From Nitrospira sp. (lineage in GTDB: Bacteria; Nitrospirota; Nitrospiria; Nitrospirales; Nitrospiraceae): DNA of 64,000 nt. The translations under genes and the position numbers were made by a program. The DNA is taken from contig VGXF01000002.1 of assembly GCA_016873435.1 (NCBI GenBank), positions 173,101 to 237,100 on the forward strand, read 5' to 3'. Under the pieces are notes generated by a model, which worked only from the letters and a program-made list of their open reading frames with translations, had not been told where the DNA came from and ran no database searches. Each line of letters opens with the position of its first letter. Position 1 is the stretch's first letter. Positions 44,777 to 56,092 of this stretch are shown one piece after another.

Positions 44777-46572
44777 TCAGTTGTCACCTTGAGCAGCGCG
44801 AGGAAAGCTTCCTGAGGCACTTCCACCTTCCCGACCTGCTTCATCCGTTTCTTGCCCTCTTTCTGCTTTTCCCACAACTTGCGTTTGCGCGAGATGTCAC
44901 CACCGTAACATTTTGCCGTGACGTTCTTCTTGAGCGCGCCAATAGTTTCCCGCGCGATGATTTTACTGCCGATGGCCGCCTGAATGGCGATCTCGAACAT
45001 TTGCTTGGGGATCAGCTCCTTCATCTTCTCAGCGAGCTGGCGGCCGCGCGTATAAGCGTTCTCCTTGTGCGTGATGAATGAGAGGGCATCCACCGTCTCC
45101 CCATTCAGTAGCATGTCGATCTTGACGAGATCGCCTGGCCGGTAGCCGAGGAATTCATAGTCGAAGGACGCGTAGCCCTGCGTTTTGGATTTCAGACGGT
45201 CAAAGAAATCCAAAATAATCTCGTTGAGTGGCAGTTCGTAGGTCAGCATCACACGTGTCGGATCGAGATACTGCAGTGCCAGCTGCACCCCACGGCGTTC
45301 CTGGCAGAGTTGCAAGGCTCCCCCGACGTAGCGTTCCGGTGTGATGATCGTCGCCTTGATGAACGGTTCCTCAAAGCTTTCGATGGACGAGGGAGACGGC
45401 AACTTGGCCGGATTGTCAATCATCAAAATCTCTCCGGCTGTCGTGAGGAGCTGATAGACGACGGTCGGTGCAGTCGTGATAAGCGTCAGGTTGTATTCCC
45501 GCTCGAGCCGCTCCTGGATGATTTCCATGTGCAGCAGACCGAGAAATCCGCAGCGAAATCCGAAACCGAGAGCCAGCGATGTTTCCGGCTCGTACACGAA
45601 GGAGGAATCGTTGAGGCGCAGTTTCAACAGCGCGTCGCGCAGGTCCTCAAAACGCGCCGTGTCTGTCGTGTACAGGCCGCAGAAGACCATCGGTTTGACG
45701 TCCTTATAGCCGGGAAATGGTGAATCGGTCGGCTTTACGGCGTCCGTCAGCGTGTCGCCGATTTTCGTGTCGGCCGTCTCTCGCATGCCCGAGCAAACGT
45801 AGCCGACATCACCCGTGCTGAGTTCGTCGGTCTTCGTGCGTTTTGGCGTGAACTGGCCGACTTCCATGACCTCGAACATCCGGTTGTTCGACATGCCCTT
45901 GATCTTCATGCCCGGCCGGATGGTGCCGTCGATCACGCGGACGAGCACAACCACGCCCTGGTAGTTGTCAAACCAGGAATCAAAGACGAGTGCCTTGAGC
46001 GGCCTGGCCGGATCGCCTGAGGGGGGCGAAATTTTTTCGATGATAGCGTTGAGCACCTCGCGGATGCCCTTGCCCTCCTTGGCGCTGATCAATAGTGCGT
46101 TTTTCGCTTCTAATCCGAGCACGTCCTGAATCTGCTGCTTCACGCCCTCAACGTCCGCTCCGGGCAGATCGATCTTGTTGATGACCGGAACAATCACTAG
46201 ATTGTTCGCCATGGCGAGGTGCGCATTAGCGATCGTCTGCGCCTCAACGCCCTGACTGGCGTCCACGAGCAACAAGGCACCTTCGCATGCTGCGAGGCTG
46301 CGCGAGACTTCATAGGTAAAGTCCACGTGACCGGGCGTATCGATGATATGGAGCGCGTAGGTCTGCCCGTCCGCAGCCTTGTAGCGGAGTGCCACGGCGT
46401 GGGCCTTGATCGTGATACCCCGTTCGCGTTCCAGATCCATGGCGTCCAGAATCTGGTCCCGGGCCTCCCGCTGGGTGATGGCGCCGGTGGCTTCCAGGAG
46501 ACGATCAGCGAGGGTGGATTTCCCGTGATCGATATGAGCGATGATGGAGAAATTCCTGGTATGCGTTTGCAA
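44773..46572 (-). CDS. lepA: Elongation factor 4 (LepA)
   Basis: Ribosomal GTPase that back-translocates or helps 30S assembly and translation under stress. 599 residues: G1 [33 protein letters not shown] switch region, [27 protein letters not shown], and the LepA-specific C-terminal domain ([49 protein letters not shown]). First gene of the long minus-strand gene train; a consensus promoter lies 30 bases upstream. Confidence 0.97.
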   Translation of the reverse strand: MQTHTRNFSIIAHIDHGKSTLADRLLEATGAITQREARDQILDAMDLERERGITIKAHAVALRYKAADGQTYALHIIDTPGHVDFTYEVSRSLAACEGALLLVDASQGVEAQTIANAHLAMANNLVIVPVINKIDLPGADVEGVKQQIQDVLGLEAKNALLISAKEGKGIREVLNAIIEKISPPSGDPARPLKALVFDSWFDNYQGVVVLVRVIDGTIRPGMKIKGMSNNRMFEVMEVGQFTPKRTKTDELSTGDVGYVCSGMRETADTKIGDTLTDAVKPTDSPFPGYKDVKPMVFCGLYTTDTARFEDLRDALLKLRLNDSSFVYEPETSLALGFGFRCGFLGLLHMEIIQERLEREYNLTLITTAPTVVYQLLTTAGEILMIDNPAKLPSPSSIESFEEPFIKATIITPERYVGGALQLCQERRGVQLALQYLDPTRVMLTYELPLNEIILDFFDRLKSKTQGYASFDYEFLGYRPGDLVKIDMLLNGETVDALSFITHKENAYTRGRQLAEKMKELIPKQMFEIAIQAAIGSKIIARETIGALKKNVTAKCYGGDISRKRKLWEKQKEGKKRMKQVGKVEVPQEAFLALLKVTTE

Positions 46573-46601
46573 GTCGTTGTTCCTGCAAGAGAATTTGGTG
46601 C

Positions 46602-46630
46602 ATTATAGGCGGTGGACTTCCGGTTGTCAA
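46602..46630 (-). promoter_or_regulatory. Promoter of the lepA-degP gene train
   Basis: Minus-strand TTGACA (46630-46625), a 17-base spacer and TATAAT (46607-46602): a full consensus match, 30 bases before the lepA ATG. Its -35 hexamer shares five bases with the bioA -35 on the other strand. Confidence 0.75.
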
Positions 46631-46652
46631 AGCAAAGGCCGCCACTTATAAT
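46624..46652 (+). promoter_or_regulatory. Promoter of bioA
   Basis: TTGTCA at 46624-46629, a 17-base spacer and TATAAT at 46647-46652, 33 bases before the bioA ATG. It diverges from the lepA promoter with overlapping -35 hexamers. Confidence 0.7.
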
Positions 46653-46684
46653 CGCCTCCTCTTGCGCTAAACTTCATTGGTGGG

Positions 46685-48103
46685 ATGGCTCAACTACGCA
46701 TGGCAAGACGGCAACGGCATCGACGGCTCGCACAGTGGGACCGGCAGTTCCTGTGGCACCCCTTCACGCAAATGCGCGAGTGGGAGCAGGAGCAGCCGCT
46801 TATCATCGAGCGTGCCAAAGGGGCATACCTCTACGATACGGCTGGCAAAAAATATCTGGACGGCGTTTCCTCCATTTGGCTGACCGTGCACGGGCATCGG
46901 CATCCGGCACTCGATCGCGCGATCCGGAAGCAATTGGAGAAAGCCGCGCATACCACTCTGTTGGGGCTGTCCCATCCAACTGCCATTAGACTAGCTCGTG
47001 AGCTGGTCGGCATCGCGCCACGCGGTCTGACGCGGGTCTTCTATTCCGACGATGGCTCCACGGCCATGGAAGTTGCGCTCAAAATGGCGTTGCAATATTG
47101 GCGCCAGCGCAAGCCAGCTGCCGGTTCAAAAAACACCTTTCTGCACCTTCAGCTTGGCTATCACGGCGACACGATCGGCGCCATGAGTATCGGGGGGCTG
47201 GCATTATTCCACGAACGGTTCCGCCCCCTCCTCTTTCCATCATTGAGCGCGGAGCCTCCCTATTGCTATCGCTGCCCGCTCAAGTTGACCTATCCCTCAT
47301 GCCAGATGGCGTGCATTGATCCGATCGAGCATATCTTGAAAAAGAGGCATCGCGATCTGGCCGGTCTCGTAATCGAGCCACTCGTGCAGGCGGCGGCCGG
47401 CATGATCACTGCCCCGCCCGGTTATCTCACGCGCATCCGCCGACTCTGCACGAAGTACAACGTTCTGCTCATCGCCGACGAGGTAGCCACAGGATTTGGA
47501 CGGACCGGCCGCATGTTTGCCTGCGAGCAGGAAAGCGTGACGCCGGATTTAATGGCAATCAGCAAAGGGCTGACCGGCGGCTATGTGCCACTGGCGGCGA
47601 CATTGTCGACGGACAAAATCTATCGAGCCTTTCTCGGGCGCTACGACGAATGGAAGACATTTTTCCACGGACACAGCTACACGGGTAATCCGCTCGGGTG
47701 CGCCGTGGCGCTGGCGAATTTGGAGACGTTCCGAAGGGAACGGACACTTGCGCGGCTTCGGTTGAAGATTGTTGCGTTGGCCAGCTTGTTGCGCCCGCTT
47801 GGCACACTCCCGCACGTCGGCGACATCCGGCAGCGTGGATTCATGGTCGGCATCGAACTGGTGCGCGATCAAGCAACGAAAACGCCCTATCCGCTGGAAG
47901 CGCGCATGGGGCATCGGGTAGCTATGGAAGCCCGCTTTCGCGGTCTGATCACCCGTCCTCTTGGAAATGTCGTTGTGCTGATGCCGCCGCTCAGTGCAAC
48001 GGAGGCCGAGCTGGCCCGCATGGTGCGAATCATAGGAGTGGCCATCCGGACGGTGACCGGCGCATGGGCGCGCACGCGGGAAAAGGCTTTTACTGTCCGA
48101 TAA
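46685..48103 (+). CDS. bioA: Adenosylmethionine-8-amino-7-oxononanoate aminotransferase
   Basis: PLP enzyme of biotin synthesis that makes 7,8-diaminopelargonic acid. 472 residues: DRQFLWHPFTQMREWEQEQP near the N terminus, FYSDDGSTAMEVALKMALQY, YHGDTIGAMSIGG, LLIADEVATGFGRTGRMFAC, and the PLP lysine in AISKGLTGGYVPLAAT. It has a Cys-rich insert CYRCPLKLTYPSCQMAC (about residues 194-210), seen in a subset of BioA/BioK enzymes. This subset includes lysine-using forms, so the amino donor is not certain. ATG 46685 fits the promoter; ATG 46700 is an alternative. Other bio genes are absent here. Confidence 0.91.
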   Translation: MAQLRMARRQRHRRLAQWDRQFLWHPFTQMREWEQEQPLIIERAKGAYLYDTAGKKYLDGVSSIWLTVHGHRHPALDRAIRKQLEKAAHTTLLGLSHPTAIRLARELVGIAPRGLTRVFYSDDGSTAMEVALKMALQYWRQRKPAAGSKNTFLHLQLGYHGDTIGAMSIGGLALFHERFRPLLFPSLSAEPPYCYRCPLKLTYPSCQMACIDPIEHILKKRHRDLAGLVIEPLVQAAAGMITAPPGYLTRIRRLCTKYNVLLIADEVATGFGRTGRMFACEQESVTPDLMAISKGLTGGYVPLAATLSTDKIYRAFLGRYDEWKTFFHGHSYTGNPLGCAVALANLETFRRERTLARLRLKIVALASLLRPLGTLPHVGDIRQRGFMVGIELVRDQATKTPYPLEARMGHRVAMEARFRGLITRPLGNVVVLMPPLSATEAELARMVRIIGVAIRTVTGAWARTREKAFTVR

Positions 48104-48155
48104 CGTTAGGGTGAAGTATACTGGTCTTTCATTAATTAATAAGTGAGGGACGAGC

Positions 48156-50162
48156 ATGCCTCGTGATCTGCCGATCGGCAACGGGTCCCTGCTGATTACC
48201 TTCGACAGTGCCTACCAGTTGCGCGACGTGTACTGGCCACATGTCGGCATGGAAAACCACACCAAGGGGCAGGTCAACCGGTTCGGCGTCTGGGCCAATG
48301 GCAAGTTTCGCTGGATTGATGACGGTGGCTGGACGCGCCGCCTGGTGTATGAACATGACACCCTCGTCACCAAAGTTGAGCTCACGCACCGCGACCTTCC
48401 CGTCAAACTATGTTGCCGCGATGTTGTTGATTTTCATGAGAATCTCTATCTCCGCCAAGCTGATGTTACCAATACCTCCACTCAGGAGGTCGATGTCCGC
48501 CTGTTCTTCCACCTCGATCTGTATATTTCTGGCCATGAGGTTGGCGACACGGCTTACTACGAGCCGGAGCGCCGTGGTGTCTACCACTACAAGGGCGACC
48601 GCTGGTTTCTGGTGAATGCCGCGACACCCGGTAAGCACCCGGTCGATGCGAAGGATACAGTCGAGGGATGGCACATCGGTGTAGATCAATGGGCCTGCGG
48701 CCACACAGGCGTCCAGAGCCTACTGGGGACATGGAAGGATGCGGAGGACGGGCAGCTTTCAGGGAATCCTATTGCCCAGGGATCGGTGGATTCCACCGTG
48801 GCTGTACACATGCGCGTGCTGCCTGGTCAGACGCAAACGGTCTACTACTGGATGGCGGTGGGAAAGAATTTTGAAGAGGTCACTCGCATCAACCGCACGG
48901 TGCGACGCCGCGGTCCGTGGAGTTTCCTCGACCGCACCGCCTCCTATTGGAAGTTGTGGCTGGAGTCGCACAGGCCAGATTTTGCCGATCTGCCCCTCGA
49001 AGTCGTTCGCCTCTACAACATCAGTTTGCTGGTGATCCGTACGCAGACGGACAACGGCGGCGCGATCATCGCGGCCAACGATTCGGACATTGCCTCAGCC
49101 GTACGCGACACCTACTCCTACATGTGGCCGCGCGACGGGTCGTTGGTCGCCCATGCCATGGATCTCGCTGGCTATTCCTGGACGACGCGCATGTTTTATC
49201 ACTTCTGCAAGGATGTGATCAGCAAGGAAGGCTATTTGCTGCACAAGTACAATCCGGACGGCACGCTGGCCTCAAGCTGGCATCCTTGGATCCGCGACGG
49301 TCAAAAAGATCTCCCCATCCAGGAAGACGAAACTGCACTCGTGCTGTGGGGGCTCTGGAACCACTTCGACAGGTGGAGGGACGTCGAGTATATCAAGCCG
49401 CTCTATCGTTCGCTTATCACCAAGGCCGCGGATTTCCTTGTCGTCTATCGGCACGACAGCACTGGGTTGCCCAAAACCTCCTACGATCTCTGGGAGGAGC
49501 GCCGCGGCGTACTGGCCTTTACGGTGGCGGCGGTCTGGGCCGGATTGACGGCTGCGTCAAAATTTGCCGAGGCGTTGGGGGACGTAGATGCGACGGGGAA
49601 ATATCGGACGGCTGCGGCCAAGATGAAGGCGGGCGTGGAAACTGTCCTCTACCGCCCCGAGTTGAACCGGTTTGCCCGGATGGTCAATCGAAAATCCGAT
49701 ACGACTTGGGATGTGGACAAGACGGTGGACGCCGCCATGTACGGGCTGTGGTATTTTGGTATGTTCGCGCCAGACGATCCGCGGATCGTCAAGACAATGG
49801 AGGCGATCAAGGAAACGCTCGGGGTCAAGACGGCGGTCGGCGGCGTGGCACGGTATGAAAACGATTACTACCACCAGCAGAGCCAGGACATCACCAATGT
49901 GCCGGGAAATCCCTGGTTCATTTGCACCCTCTGGGTGGCACAGTGGCAGATTGCGACGGCGCGCTCACACGCCGACCTCAAGCTCGCGCGGGCCACGCTC
50001 GAATGGTGCGCGCAGCACGGACTTCCCTCCGGCGTGCTGGCCGAGCAGGTGCACCCCTACTCGCACGCGCCGCTGTCGGTCTCCCCGCTCACGTGGAGCC
50101 ACGCCACCCTCGTGATGGCCGTACAGGAATATTTAGCGAAGTGGAAGAGCCTGCCGAAGTGA
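48156..50162 (+). CDS. Glycoside hydrolase family 15 (glucoamylase-like) protein
   Basis: A 668-residue cytoplasmic protein without signal peptide. The N-terminal 270 residues form a beta-sandwich (GNGSLLITFDSAYQLRDVYW, RQADVTNTSTQEVDVRLFFH), the rest an (alpha/alpha)6 barrel: YSYMWPRDGSLVAHAMDLAG, KYNPDGTLASSWHPW, the catalytic-acid segment YDLWEERRGVLAFT, and the base-bearing GLPSGVLAEQVHPYSHAPL. Related enzymes release glucose from alpha-1,4-glucans or trehalose; being intracellular, it may act on glycogen or trehalose. No glycogen genes are adjacent. It follows bioA at 52 bases, with a TATACT upstream. Confidence 0.87.
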   Translation: MPRDLPIGNGSLLITFDSAYQLRDVYWPHVGMENHTKGQVNRFGVWANGKFRWIDDGGWTRRLVYEHDTLVTKVELTHRDLPVKLCCRDVVDFHENLYLRQADVTNTSTQEVDVRLFFHLDLYISGHEVGDTAYYEPERRGVYHYKGDRWFLVNAATPGKHPVDAKDTVEGWHIGVDQWACGHTGVQSLLGTWKDAEDGQLSGNPIAQGSVDSTVAVHMRVLPGQTQTVYYWMAVGKNFEEVTRINRTVRRRGPWSFLDRTASYWKLWLESHRPDFADLPLEVVRLYNISLLVIRTQTDNGGAIIAANDSDIASAVRDTYSYMWPRDGSLVAHAMDLAGYSWTTRMFYHFCKDVISKEGYLLHKYNPDGTLASSWHPWIRDGQKDLPIQEDETALVLWGLWNHFDRWRDVEYIKPLYRSLITKAADFLVVYRHDSTGLPKTSYDLWEERRGVLAFTVAAVWAGLTAASKFAEALGDVDATGKYRTAAAKMKAGVETVLYRPELNRFARMVNRKSDTTWDVDKTVDAAMYGLWYFGMFAPDDPRIVKTMEAIKETLGVKTAVGGVARYENDYYHQQSQDITNVPGNPWFICTLWVAQWQIATARSHADLKLARATLEWCAQHGLPSGVLAEQVHPYSHAPLSVSPLTWSHATLVMAVQEYLAKWKSLPK

Positions 50163-50282
50163 ATGTCGGTCCATCGCTTTACGTAAGGCCAAAGACGTCC
50201 TTGGGACTGGGTACTTAGTCTCAAGCTAGGAGCGGGTCGTCGTAACGTAACTTAGTGCAGATCACTGTCACTCATCACGAGC

Positions 50283-50759
50283 CTAGGCCTCGTCGAAGCG
50301 GATTTGGACCACCTCGTACTCGACCACCTTGGCGGGTGTTTTTACCTCGACGCGATCGCCGGCCCGCTTGCCAATGAGTGCCTTGCCGACCGGAGACTGG
50401 ACGGAAATTTTCCCAACCTTGAGATCGGCTTCATCCTGCCCAACCAGCATGTACTGTTTCTTTTGGCGGCTCTCAGCTTCGATGAGTAGAACCGTGGCGC
50501 CGAAGACGACCGTCTCACTCGTTCGTCCAGTGGTTTCGATAATGCGCGCATCAGCCAGTTTGCCTTCTAGTTCGTTGATGCGCGCTTCGATGAAACCCTG
50601 CCGGTCCTTGGCGGCGTCGTACTCAGCGTTCTCGCTCAGGTCTCCGTGCGACCGGGCTTCAGCGATGGCTTCGATAACTTTGGGTCGCTCAACTTTCTTG
50701 AGCCGGTCCAAATCGGCCTTGAGCGCTTCGTAGCCTTTTTTCGTAATCGGTGTCGGCAT
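50283..50759 (-). CDS. greA: Transcription elongation factor GreA
   Basis: Rescues backtracked RNA polymerase by stimulating transcript cleavage. 158 residues: a coiled-coil N-terminal domain ([40 protein letters not shown] with the acidic tip) and a C-terminal FKBP-like domain ([37 protein letters not shown]). It lies after carB at 81 bases; a TATAAT on the minus strand (50810-50805) suggests its own promoter. Pairing of greA with carB is frequent. Confidence 0.96.
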   Translation of the reverse strand: MPTPITKKGYEALKADLDRLKKVERPKVIEAIAEARSHGDLSENAEYDAAKDRQGFIEARINELEGKLADARIIETTGRTSETVVFGATVLLIEAESRQKKQYMLVGQDEADLKVGKISVQSPVGKALIGKRAGDRVEVKTPAKVVEYEVVQIRFDEA

Positions 50760-50804
50760 GCGTTTCTCCAGAATACAGACTGAATTTCGCCCAAAGCAGA
50801 CTAA

Positions 50805-50810
50805 ATTATA
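50805..50810 (-). promoter_or_regulatory. -10 element before greA
   Basis: Perfect minus-strand TATAAT 45 bases before the greA ATG. No clear -35 hexamer at 16-18 bases, so the promoter is only tentative. Confidence 0.35.
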
Positions 50811-50840
50811 CTACTGCCTTCATCGTACAGCGTTCAGACT

Positions 50841-53800
50841 TCATTGTGCCCCATGGTATTCCTGCAATGACCGGATGGCGAGACCATTTTTTAGCATAGC
50901 CTCAATGGCCATGGTTGCTGCCCGCGCACCTGGCATCGTCGTGTAGTATGAGACGCCATGCTGCAACGATTCTCGTCGGATCGAAGCCGAATCCGTCTGC
51001 GATCCCTGACCCCACACTGTATTGACGACCAGACTGATCTCGCCGTTTTTGATGTGGTCCACAAGATGCGGGCGGCCCTCGCCGACTTTCTTGACCGCTG
51101 TGCACTCAACGCCATGTTGCAAAAAAAAGGCAGCGGTGCCCTGCGTGGCTTCGATGCGGAACCCCAGTTTGTGCAACTGCTGGGCCACAGCGAGTGCCGC
51201 CGGTTTGTCCTGATCCTTCACGCTTAACAACACCGTGCCACTGCGCGGTAGTGACACACCGGCCGCCGACTGGGACTTCGCGAAGGCCCACCCGAAGTCG
51301 GCGTCCATACCCATGACCTCGCCAGTGGATTTCATCTCCGGTCCGAGAAGAACGTCCACACCGGAAAATTTCATGAACGGAAACACGGCTTCCTTGACCG
51401 ACACGTGGGACGGCGAGGGAGCCTGCGTGAATCCGAGTTGGTCGAGCGTCCGTCCCAGCATGACCTTCATGGCCAACTTGGCGAGCGGAGCGCCGATGGC
51501 CTTACTCACAAAGGGCACCGTGCGCGAGCCGCGTGGGTTGACCTCCAGTACATAGATTGTGCCGCTACGCACAGCAAACTGGACGTTCATCAGCCCAACC
51601 ACGTGCAGTTCGAGCGCCAGCGCGGTCGTTTGACGGCGAATTTCTTCTACGATGTCGGCCTTGAGCGTATAGGGTGGTAGCGAGCAGGCCGAGTCTCCTG
51701 AGTGGACGCCCGCTTCCTCGATATGTTCCATGATGCCGGCCACGATGACGCGCGTCCCATCTGAAATTGCATCCACATCGATCTCGATCGCGTCTTCAAG
51801 ATATTTGTCCACGAGTACCGGATGCTCCGGCGAGGCATTGACCGCGGTGGCCATGTAATGCATCAGTCCAGCCTCGTCATAGACGATGCGCATGGCGCGC
51901 CCCCCTAGCACATAGGAAGGCCGGACCATGACGGGATACCCGATGCCTGTCGCGATGCGGACCGCGTCCTGCGCCGAGCGTGCCGTGCCGCTGTCTGGCT
52001 GTTTGAGCTGTAATTTGTTCAGCAGGTCGCGGAACCGCTCACGGTCCTCTGCGCGGTCAATGGCATCCGGGCTCGTGCCGAGGATCACGATGCCAGCTTT
52101 CTCCAGTGGAAGGGCAAGCTTGAGCGGCGTCTGTCCGCCGAATTGCACCACGACGCCAAGTGGCTGTTCGCACTCCACAATGTTGCGTACGTCCTCCTCC
52201 GTCAGCGGTTCGAAGTAGAGCCGGTCGGACGTGTCGTAGTCCGTGCTGACGGTTTCAGGATTGCAATTGACCATAATTGTTTCGATGCCCTCCTCGCGCA
52301 GCGCGAAGGCAGCGTGGACGCAGCAGTAGTCGAATTCAATTCCCTGCCCAATGCGGTTGGGCCCGCCGCCAAGAATGACGACCTTCTTGCGTTTTGTCGG
52401 CCGCGCTTCACAAGCGCGTTCATAGGTCGAATAGAGATACGGCGTCTGCGCTTCGAACTCCGCCGCGCAAGTATCGACACGTTTATAGGTGACGCCGCCG
52501 GTCGTACCCGCCGGCGCAGCGGTCATACGTTGAGTGCGAATTGTCTCCTCCGTGGAGCCGGTCAATTGCGCGATGCGGCGGTCAGCAAAGCCCAGTTGTT
52601 TGGCCTGCCAGAGCAGAGCAAGATCCAGTGACGGCGCAGCGGCGATCAGCCGCTGCTCAAACTCGATCAGCTCGCGGACCTGAGCGAGAAACCAGGGGTC
52701 CACGTGCGTGAGCGCGTAGAGTTCGTCGGTGGCAATCCCTAGTCGCATCGCATCAGCCAAATGCCAAAGCCGGTCTGGGTGTGGCGTGCGCAACGCCATA
52801 TATACCTGCTCGAGTATTTCGGCATGCGAAGCGTCTTCCAACACGCCCCGGTCCAACCCGCGCAATGACACCAAGCCATGCCGATCGGTTTCGAGCGACC
52901 GGAGTGCCTTGTGCAGCGCTTCCTTGAAGGTCCGTCCCATTGCCATGGCCTCACCCACGGATTTCATCTGCGTCGTCAGTGTCGGGTCTGCGCCGGGAAA
53001 TTTTTCAAAGGCGAAGCGTGGAATCTTAACGACCACGTAGTCGATAGTCGGTTCGAACGAAGCTTTTGTCACGCGCGTGATATCGTTGGTGATTTCGTCG
53101 AGTGTGTAGCCAACGGCCAGCTTGGCGGCGATCTTGGCAATAGCGAACCCAGTGGCCTTCGAAGCCAGTGCCGAGCTGCGCGAGACGCGTGGGTTCATTT
53201 CGATGACAACCATCTCTCCGGTCTTCGGATGCAGACCAAACTGGATGTTCGAGCCGCCGGTGTCCACGCCGATTTCGCGGATGATCCGCACTGCAGCGTC
53301 GCGCATCATCTGGTATTCTCTGTCGGTGAGCGTCATGGCCGGCGCCACGGTGATGCTGTCGCCGGTGTGGATGCCCATCGCGTCAAAGTTTTCAATGGGA
53401 CAGACGATGACGACGTTGTCCTTGAGGTCCCGCATGACCTCCAGCTCGTATTCCTTCCAGCCGATGACAGACTGCTCGACAAGGATTTCCCCGACCGGGC
53501 TCATCGCAAGTCCCCAGTCCACGTAGCGCTCGAACTCCTCGCGGTTGTAGGCGATGTTTCCGCCTGTGCCGCCCATGGTAAACGACGGCCGCACGATGGC
53601 TGGGAAACCGACCCGTTCAGCCACGCGCATCGCATCCGCGCGACTCTTGGCCACGCCGCTATCAGGCACTTGCAGTCCGATCTTGTTCATGGCCTGTTTG
53701 AAGGCTTGACGATCTTCCGCCTTGTGAATGGCTTCGACCGAGGCACCGATAAGCCGGACATTGTATTTGGCCAGCACGCCGCGCTTGGCCAGGCCGATGG

Positions 53801-54095
53801 CCGTGTTTAATGCCGTTTGCCCACCCATCGTAGGCAGCAGCGCATCGGGGCGTTCCCGTTCGATGATTTGCTCGACTACATCCACTGTGATGGGCTCGAT
53901 ATAGGTGCGGTCGGCCAGCTCCGGATCGGTCATGATTGTGGCTGGATTACTGTTGACCAGAACCACACGGTAGCCCTCCTCCCGCAGGGCTTTGCAGGCC
54001 TGTGTCCCGGAGTAATCAAATTCGCAGGCCTGTCCGATCACGATGGGACCAGATCCGATCAGGAGAATGCTGTTGATGTCGGTCCGTTTCGGCAT
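50841..54095 (-). CDS. carB: Carbamoyl-phosphate synthase large subunit
   Basis: Makes carbamoyl phosphate from bicarbonate, ammonia and two ATP for arginine and pyrimidine synthesis. 1084 residues, two homologous ATP-grasp halves: [36 protein letters not shown] and [20 protein letters not shown] in the first; [37 protein letters not shown] and [18 protein letters not shown] in the second; plus a C-terminal MGS-like regulatory domain. ATG 54095 follows the M48 peptidase gene by two bases. carA lies upstream in the operon, separated by sppA and the M48 gene. Confidence 0.97.
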   Translation of the reverse strand: MPKRTDINSILLIGSGPIVIGQACEFDYSGTQACKALREEGYRVVLVNSNPATIMTDPELADRTYIEPITVDVVEQIIERERPDALLPTMGGQTALNTAIGLAKRGVLAKYNVRLIGASVEAIHKAEDRQAFKQAMNKIGLQVPDSGVAKSRADAMRVAERVGFPAIVRPSFTMGGTGGNIAYNREEFERYVDWGLAMSPVGEILVEQSVIGWKEYELEVMRDLKDNVVIVCPIENFDAMGIHTGDSITVAPAMTLTDREYQMMRDAAVRIIREIGVDTGGSNIQFGLHPKTGEMVVIEMNPRVSRSSALASKATGFAIAKIAAKLAVGYTLDEITNDITRVTKASFEPTIDYVVVKIPRFAFEKFPGADPTLTTQMKSVGEAMAMGRTFKEALHKALRSLETDRHGLVSLRGLDRGVLEDASHAEILEQVYMALRTPHPDRLWHLADAMRLGIATDELYALTHVDPWFLAQVRELIEFEQRLIAAAPSLDLALLWQAKQLGFADRRIAQLTGSTEETIRTQRMTAAPAGTTGGVTYKRVDTCAAEFEAQTPYLYSTYERACEARPTKRKKVVILGGGPNRIGQGIEFDYCCVHAAFALREEGIETIMVNCNPETVSTDYDTSDRLYFEPLTEEDVRNIVECEQPLGVVVQFGGQTPLKLALPLEKAGIVILGTSPDAIDRAEDRERFRDLLNKLQLKQPDSGTARSAQDAVRIATGIGYPVMVRPSYVLGGRAMRIVYDEAGLMHYMATAVNASPEHPVLVDKYLEDAIEIDVDAISDGTRVIVAGIMEHIEEAGVHSGDSACSLPPYTLKADIVEEIRRQTTALALELHVVGLMNVQFAVRSGTIYVLEVNPRGSRTVPFVSKAIGAPLAKLAMKVMLGRTLDQLGFTQAPSPSHVSVKEAVFPFMKFSGVDVLLGPEMKSTGEVMGMDADFGWAFAKSQSAAGVSLPRSGTVLLSVKDQDKPAALAVAQQLHKLGFRIEATQGTAAFFLQHGVECTAVKKVGEGRPHLVDHIKNGEISLVVNTVWGQGSQTDSASIRRESLQHGVSYYTTMPGARAATMAIEAMLKNGLAIRSLQEYHGAQ

Positions 54096-54097
54096 GG

Positions 54098-55099
54098 CTA
54101 CCCGATTCTCTTCGGCTCCGGGGGGCCGATGAGCGGCTGATACGGTGGAGCGGGAACACCGGGTGTTGGCTGAGGAACGGGCATCTCAGGGTGGTAGTAC
54201 TGCATCGCATTGGGCAGCCAGGACTCGAGCTGATTCATACGCGTGACGTCCGAGGGATGAGTCGAGAGAAATTCAGGCATCGACGCCCCCGACCGGAAGC
54301 AGAGGGTCCCGATCATTTTGCGCGGGCAGCCGCTCATGCGTTCCCAGAAGTTCACCGCTTGGCGTGGGTCGTAGCCGGCCTTGGCCATGAGCTGTAGGCC
54401 GATATAGTCCGCCTCCGATTCCTGTTTTCGGTTAAATGGCAGGGAGACGCCAACGCCGTAGGCGCTTTGGATACCCTGCATAACGCCCGGGTTCATGTGG
54501 CCAGTGACCGCCGCCGCCATGGTGCCGAGCTGAGCAATCTGCTCAAGGATGCTGCGGCTAACACGCTCGGCGCCGTGCCGTTGCAATGCGTGAGCGACTT
54601 CGTGGCCCATGACGGTCGCGAGTCCGGTGTCGTCCTTGGTAACCGATAGAATGCCGCTGAAGACCGCGACCTTCCCCCCCGGCAGGCAAAAAGCGTTGAT
54701 CATGTTCGGCTCTTCGATGACGACAAATTCCCAGTTGTACTCCGGCTTATTGGCGGCCTTGGCAATCCGTTCACCAACGCGATGGACCATGTCATTGATA
54801 TTGGGATCTGGCGAGAGTGGCGCGGCCCGAAGGATGTCTCGGAAGGCGCTGACCCCCATGGCAATTTCTTTTTCCGGCGAGAGGTAGATGAACTGGTCGC
54901 GCGCGGTGCCCGGCGCCTTGTAGCAGCCAGCCAGTGAGGCCAGCGCGCTGAGCGTTGTGCTGGCCTTCAGTAGACCCCACAGGCCGGCCAGCCCGTGCGC
55001 GCCGCAGTAGAGCGCCGCACGCCGCCCGATCGGCAGGCCGGCCAGCCTGTCCCAGGTATCGAGATCGTGTGCGCGGTCCTGCTTTCGTTTAGCGGTCAT
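54098..55099 (-). CDS. M48-family metallopeptidase, probable lipoprotein
   Basis: A 333-residue protein with zinc motif [13 protein letters not shown] (catalytic HExxH near residue 165) and the third-ligand region [19 protein letters not shown], as in the periplasmic BepA/LoiP group of M48 peptidases. The membrane signal is internal: [17 protein letters not shown], with a lipobox-like LAGC at about residue 57-60, so the true start may be downstream of ATG 55099 or the extension is cytosolic. BepA-type proteases control outer-membrane protein quality. It lies between sppA and carB in the pyrimidine operon. Confidence 0.85.
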   Translation of the reverse strand: MTAKRKQDRAHDLDTWDRLAGLPIGRRAALYCGAHGLAGLWGLLKASTTLSALASLAGCYKAPGTARDQFIYLSPEKEIAMGVSAFRDILRAAPLSPDPNINDMVHRVGERIAKAANKPEYNWEFVVIEEPNMINAFCLPGGKVAVFSGILSVTKDDTGLATVMGHEVAHALQRHGAERVSRSILEQIAQLGTMAAAVTGHMNPGVMQGIQSAYGVGVSLPFNRKQESEADYIGLQLMAKAGYDPRQAVNFWERMSGCPRKMIGTLCFRSGASMPEFLSTHPSDVTRMNQLESWLPNAMQYYHPEMPVPQPTPGVPAPPYQPLIGPPEPKRIG

Positions 55100-55123
55100 A
55101 CTGTCTCCTTCTGTGGCGCTGAA

Positions 55124-56092
55124 TCACGGCATCCAGAGATACATAAATTGCGGCGTGCCGCTGCGGACCAGCGCCATCAAATCGAAATGCGTCAGCGCAT
55201 TCCAGGCTCCGCGATCAGGTGGGCCTGTCAGACGCGAATAAATATTGTGCCGATATTCCCCCATCTGCTGATAGACAACCAGCCGGGCCTCGGCCACTCC
55301 CGCACGCTTCTTGGCCAGTTCGACCGCGTCTTCGAGATAGCCGATGCCGTCAATGAGGCCGGCGGCCTTGGCCTGCTCGCCCGAATAGATGCGTCCGTCG
55401 GCTAGTTTTCGGATCGTGTCGGCCGAGAGATTGGGTCTTCCTTGCGTGATAACGCTGATAAACTGTTCATAGAGCCCGTTGATGACCGTCTGGAAGATCG
55501 TGCGCTCCTCGTCCGTCATGGCCCGAAAAGGCGAGCCCATGTCCTTCCGCGGCCCTGAGGTCACAGCCACAGCCTGTACGCCAATTTTTTCCAGCAGTCC
55601 TTGCGCGTTCATCGTGACCATGATGACACCAAGGCTGCCGGTGACGGACGAGGGATGAGCCATGACAGTATCCGCAGCCATGGCCACGTAATAACCGCCC
55701 GACGCGCCTACATCCAGAATGGAAGCGACAATGGGAATGTTCCGCTTCTGTTTGAACATGCGTAGCTCATGATAGAGCATGTCGGAGGCAGTCACGGTAC
55801 CACCGGGGCTGTTGATACGCAGCAGAATAGCTTTGACAGCCGAGTCGGCCGCCGCTTTTAGCAGCGCTTCTTTTAGGCGGGCCACTGGACTGGGGGCGGG
55901 ATAGAACCCCTCCCCTTCCGTCGAACTGAGAATGCCCGACAGATCGAGCATCAGCACCTTAGCTGAACCGGACCCGCTGAGTTCCGTCTCCGTGAGCGGC
56001 CCGGGACCCGGAGGCAGATTGACGGTGATGCAGCCACTCAACATCGCGGCGATGCCGACAACCGCCGCGCCGCGGAGCAATCGTTTACGCAT
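55124..56092 (-). CDS. sppA: Signal peptide peptidase SppA-type, S49 family
   Basis: A 322-residue serine peptidase of the short (SppA36K/Bacillus-like) type that degrades cleaved signal peptides. It has a lipoprotein-like signal ([14 protein letters not shown]), [18 protein letters not shown], the nucleophile serine in [36 protein letters not shown] and the general-base lysine in [12 protein letters not shown]. The predicted lipid anchor suggests an outer-membrane or periplasmic location. It overlaps the carA stop by eight bases. Confidence 0.9.
   Translation of the reverse strand: MRKRLLRGAAVVGIAAMLSGCITVNLPPGPGPLTETELSGSGSAKVLMLDLSGILSSTEGEGFYPAPSPVARLKEALLKAAADSAVKAILLRINSPGGTVTASDMLYHELRMFKQKRNIPIVASILDVGASGGYYVAMAADTVMAHPSSVTGSLGVIMVTMNAQGLLEKIGVQAVAVTSGPRKDMGSPFRAMTDEERTIFQTVINGLYEQFISVITQGRPNLSADTIRKLADGRIYSGEQAKAAGLIDGIGYLEDAVELAKKRAGVAEARLVVYQQMGEYRHNIYSRLTGPPDRGAWNALTHFDLMALVRSGTPQFMYLWMP

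Noticed and set aside
50163..50282. Possible terminator between the GH15 gene and greA
   Set aside because: A short ACGAG/CTCGT stem lies inside the greA end and no T-run follows.
52878..53810. 310-residue ORF on the plus strand opposite carB
   Set aside because: It lies wholly antisense to carB, which is well supported by motifs. Long antisense frames are expected with GC-rich third positions, and the translation has no family features.
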